Shown here one piece after another: positions 62,680 to 64,000 of a DNA stretch of 64,000 nucleotides (within the stretch, counting starts at the first letter, position 1; every line of letters starts with the position of its first letter). The translations under genes and the position numbers were made by a program. Source of the DNA: Siphonodentalium dalli (lineage: Eukaryota > Mollusca > Scaphopoda > Gadilida > Siphonodentaliidae); the NCBI GenBank assembly GCA_032622095.1, contig CP136063.1:207687934-207751933 (forward strand). Reading direction: 5' to 3'. The notes under the pieces are model-generated. The model was given only the letters and a program-made list of their open reading frames with translations. It had not been told where the DNA came from and searched no databases.

Positions 62680-63560
62680 CAAAGACCGTGTTAATTTATA
62701 TACAGGACGAGGCAAGACCATGTGAATTTATATATAGGACGAGGAAAGACCATGTGAATTTATATATAGGACGAGGCAAAGACCGTGTTAATTTATATAT
62801 AGGACGAGAAAAGACCATGTTAATTTATATATAGGACGAGACAAGACCATGTGGTTTTATATACAGGACGAGGAAAGACCATGTGAATTTATATATAGGA
62901 CGAGGCAAGACCGTGTGAATTTATATACAGGACGAGGCAAGACCGTGTGAATTTATATATAGGACGAGGCAAAGACCGTGTTAATTTATATACAGGACGA
63001 GGCAAGACCGTGTTAATTTATATATAGGACGAGGCAAAGACCGTGTTAATTTATATATAGGACGAGGCAAAGACCGTGTTAATTTATATATAGGACGAGG
63101 CAAAGACCGTGTTAATTTATATATAGGACGAGGCAAGACCATGTGAATTTATATATAGGACGAGGCAAGACCGTGTGAATTTATATATAGGACGAGGCAA
63201 GACCGTGTTAATTTATATACAGGACGAGGCAAGACCGTGTGAATTTATATATAGGACGAGGCAAGACCGTGTGAATTTATATATAGGACGAGGCAAGACC
63301 GTGTGAATTTATATATAGGACGAGGCAAAGACCGTGTTAATTTATATATAGGACGAGGCAAGACCGTGTGAATTTATATATAGGACGAGGCAAAGACCGT
63401 GTTAATTTATATATAGGACGAGAAAAGACCATGTTAATTTATATACAGGACGAGGCAAGACCGTGTGAATTTATATATAGGACGAGGCAAAGACCGTGTT
63501 AATTTATATATAGGACGAGGCAAGACCGTGTGAATTTATATATAGGACGAGGCAAAGACC
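62680..63560 (+). repeat. 33-bp satellite subfamily
   Basis: Units with GGCAAAGACCGTGTTAATT carry one extra A and are 33 bp long. About ten such units occur here, interspersed with 32-bp units, and none were seen elsewhere in the array. Confidence 0.9.
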
Positions 63561-64000
63561 GTGTTAATTTATATATAGGACGAGAAAAGACCATGTTAAT
63601 TTATATATAGGACGAGAAAAGACTATGTTAATTTATATATAGGACGAGGCAAGACCATGTTAATTTATATATAGGACGAGGCAAGACCATGTTAATTTAT
63701 ATACAGGACGAGGCAAGACCATGTGAATTTATATATAGGACGAGGCAAGACCATGTTAATTTATATACAGGACGAGGCAAGACCATGTGAATTTATATAT
63801 AGGACGAGAAAAGACCATGTTAATTTATATATAGGACGAGAAAAGACCGTGTGAATTTATATATAGGACGAGGCAAGACCATGTTAATTTATATATAGGA
63901 CGAGGCAAGACCATGTTAATTTATATATAGGACGAGGCAAGACCATGTGAATTTATATACAGGACGAGGCAAGACCATGTGAATTTATATATAGGACGAG

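Larger units (their letters stand above)
40768..64000 (+). repeat. 32-bp satellite array, about 726 units, continuing past the window
   Basis: The unit is TATATACAGGACGAGGACAG followed by ACCATGTGAATT. It starts abruptly within GTGGTTTTATATACAGG at about 40768 and fills the rest of the window without any insertion. Four positions carry most variation: GGACAG/GGCAAG/GGAAAG/GAAAAG; CCATG/CCGTG/CTATG/CCACG/CCTTG; TGTGAATT/TGTTAATT/TGTGGATT/TGTGGTTT; and ATACAGG/ATATAGG/ATAAAGG. Variants are regionally clustered. Length is constant apart from one 31-bp unit near 43333 and a 33-bp family near the right end. It may be pericentromeric, subtelomeric or a large interstitial array. Confidence 0.98.

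Noticed and set aside
40768-64000. CRISPR-like array
   Set aside because: Units are contiguous with no unique spacers and the surroundings are eukaryotic.

Overview
The window looks like intergenic and repeat DNA from a metazoan nuclear genome, most likely a marine mollusc. It is AT-rich, has no operon-like gene packing, and has exon-like segments with GT/AG splice signals. It holds a tRNA-derived SINE with a short AATC-repeat tail, a decayed non-LTR reverse transcriptase, and many non-autonomous DNA transposons with terminal inverted repeats (TIRs). The mollusc assignment is inference, from the style of the SINE tail and of the LINE fragment. No rRNA gene, CRISPR array or complete multi-exon gene is visible. 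The SINE carries tRNA-like A and B boxes, but no functional tRNA gene was recognised.

Layout. Positions 1-9.3 kb: mostly unassigned DNA with a foldback element (529-954), a 131-bp repeat block (2328-2765), small palindromes, and diverged copies of dispersed repeats. 9.3-11.5 kb: a foldback transposon lying between two remnants of a 76-bp minisatellite. 11.9-12.2 kb: a probable first coding exon of a secreted PAN/apple-like protein on the minus strand. 12.5-14.1 kb: a TAA-flanked Harbinger-like element with an internal 62-bp minisatellite. 14.2-16.7 kb: decayed minus-strand coding sequence, including a recognisable LINE reverse-transcriptase C-terminus. 17.2-18.5 kb: a 37-unit, 35-bp minisatellite. 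19-22.3 kb: several direct and inverted duplications. 23.8-25.5 kb: a miRNA-like hairpin, a Tc1/mariner-like MITE and another foldback. 27.3-29.1 kb: a TTAA-flanked piggyBac-like element with 16-bp arrays in both arms. A Ser-rich terminal exon (29200-29679, minus) lies just beyond it. 32.6-33.1 kb: a SINE inserted into an open frame. 36.3-37.0 kb: a short relative of the piggyBac-like element, possibly nested in another. 37.5-38.6 kb: a GAT/GGT-rich microsatellite.

From about 40768 to the end (23 kb, roughly 726 units) the window is one uninterrupted 32-bp satellite that runs off the right edge. It has regional variant families and exact higher-order duplications of 320, 480, 512 and 800 bp, the signature of repeated unequal exchange. 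Its earliest units are open in all three plus-strand frames, so they look like a 32-residue repeat protein; I judge this to be an artefact.

The most interesting theme is that at least three different TIR elements (9313-11469, 12548-14087, 27312-29143) carry internal minisatellites. This suggests TIR elements seed tandem arrays in this genome. I did not find a complete, clearly new multi-gene system.
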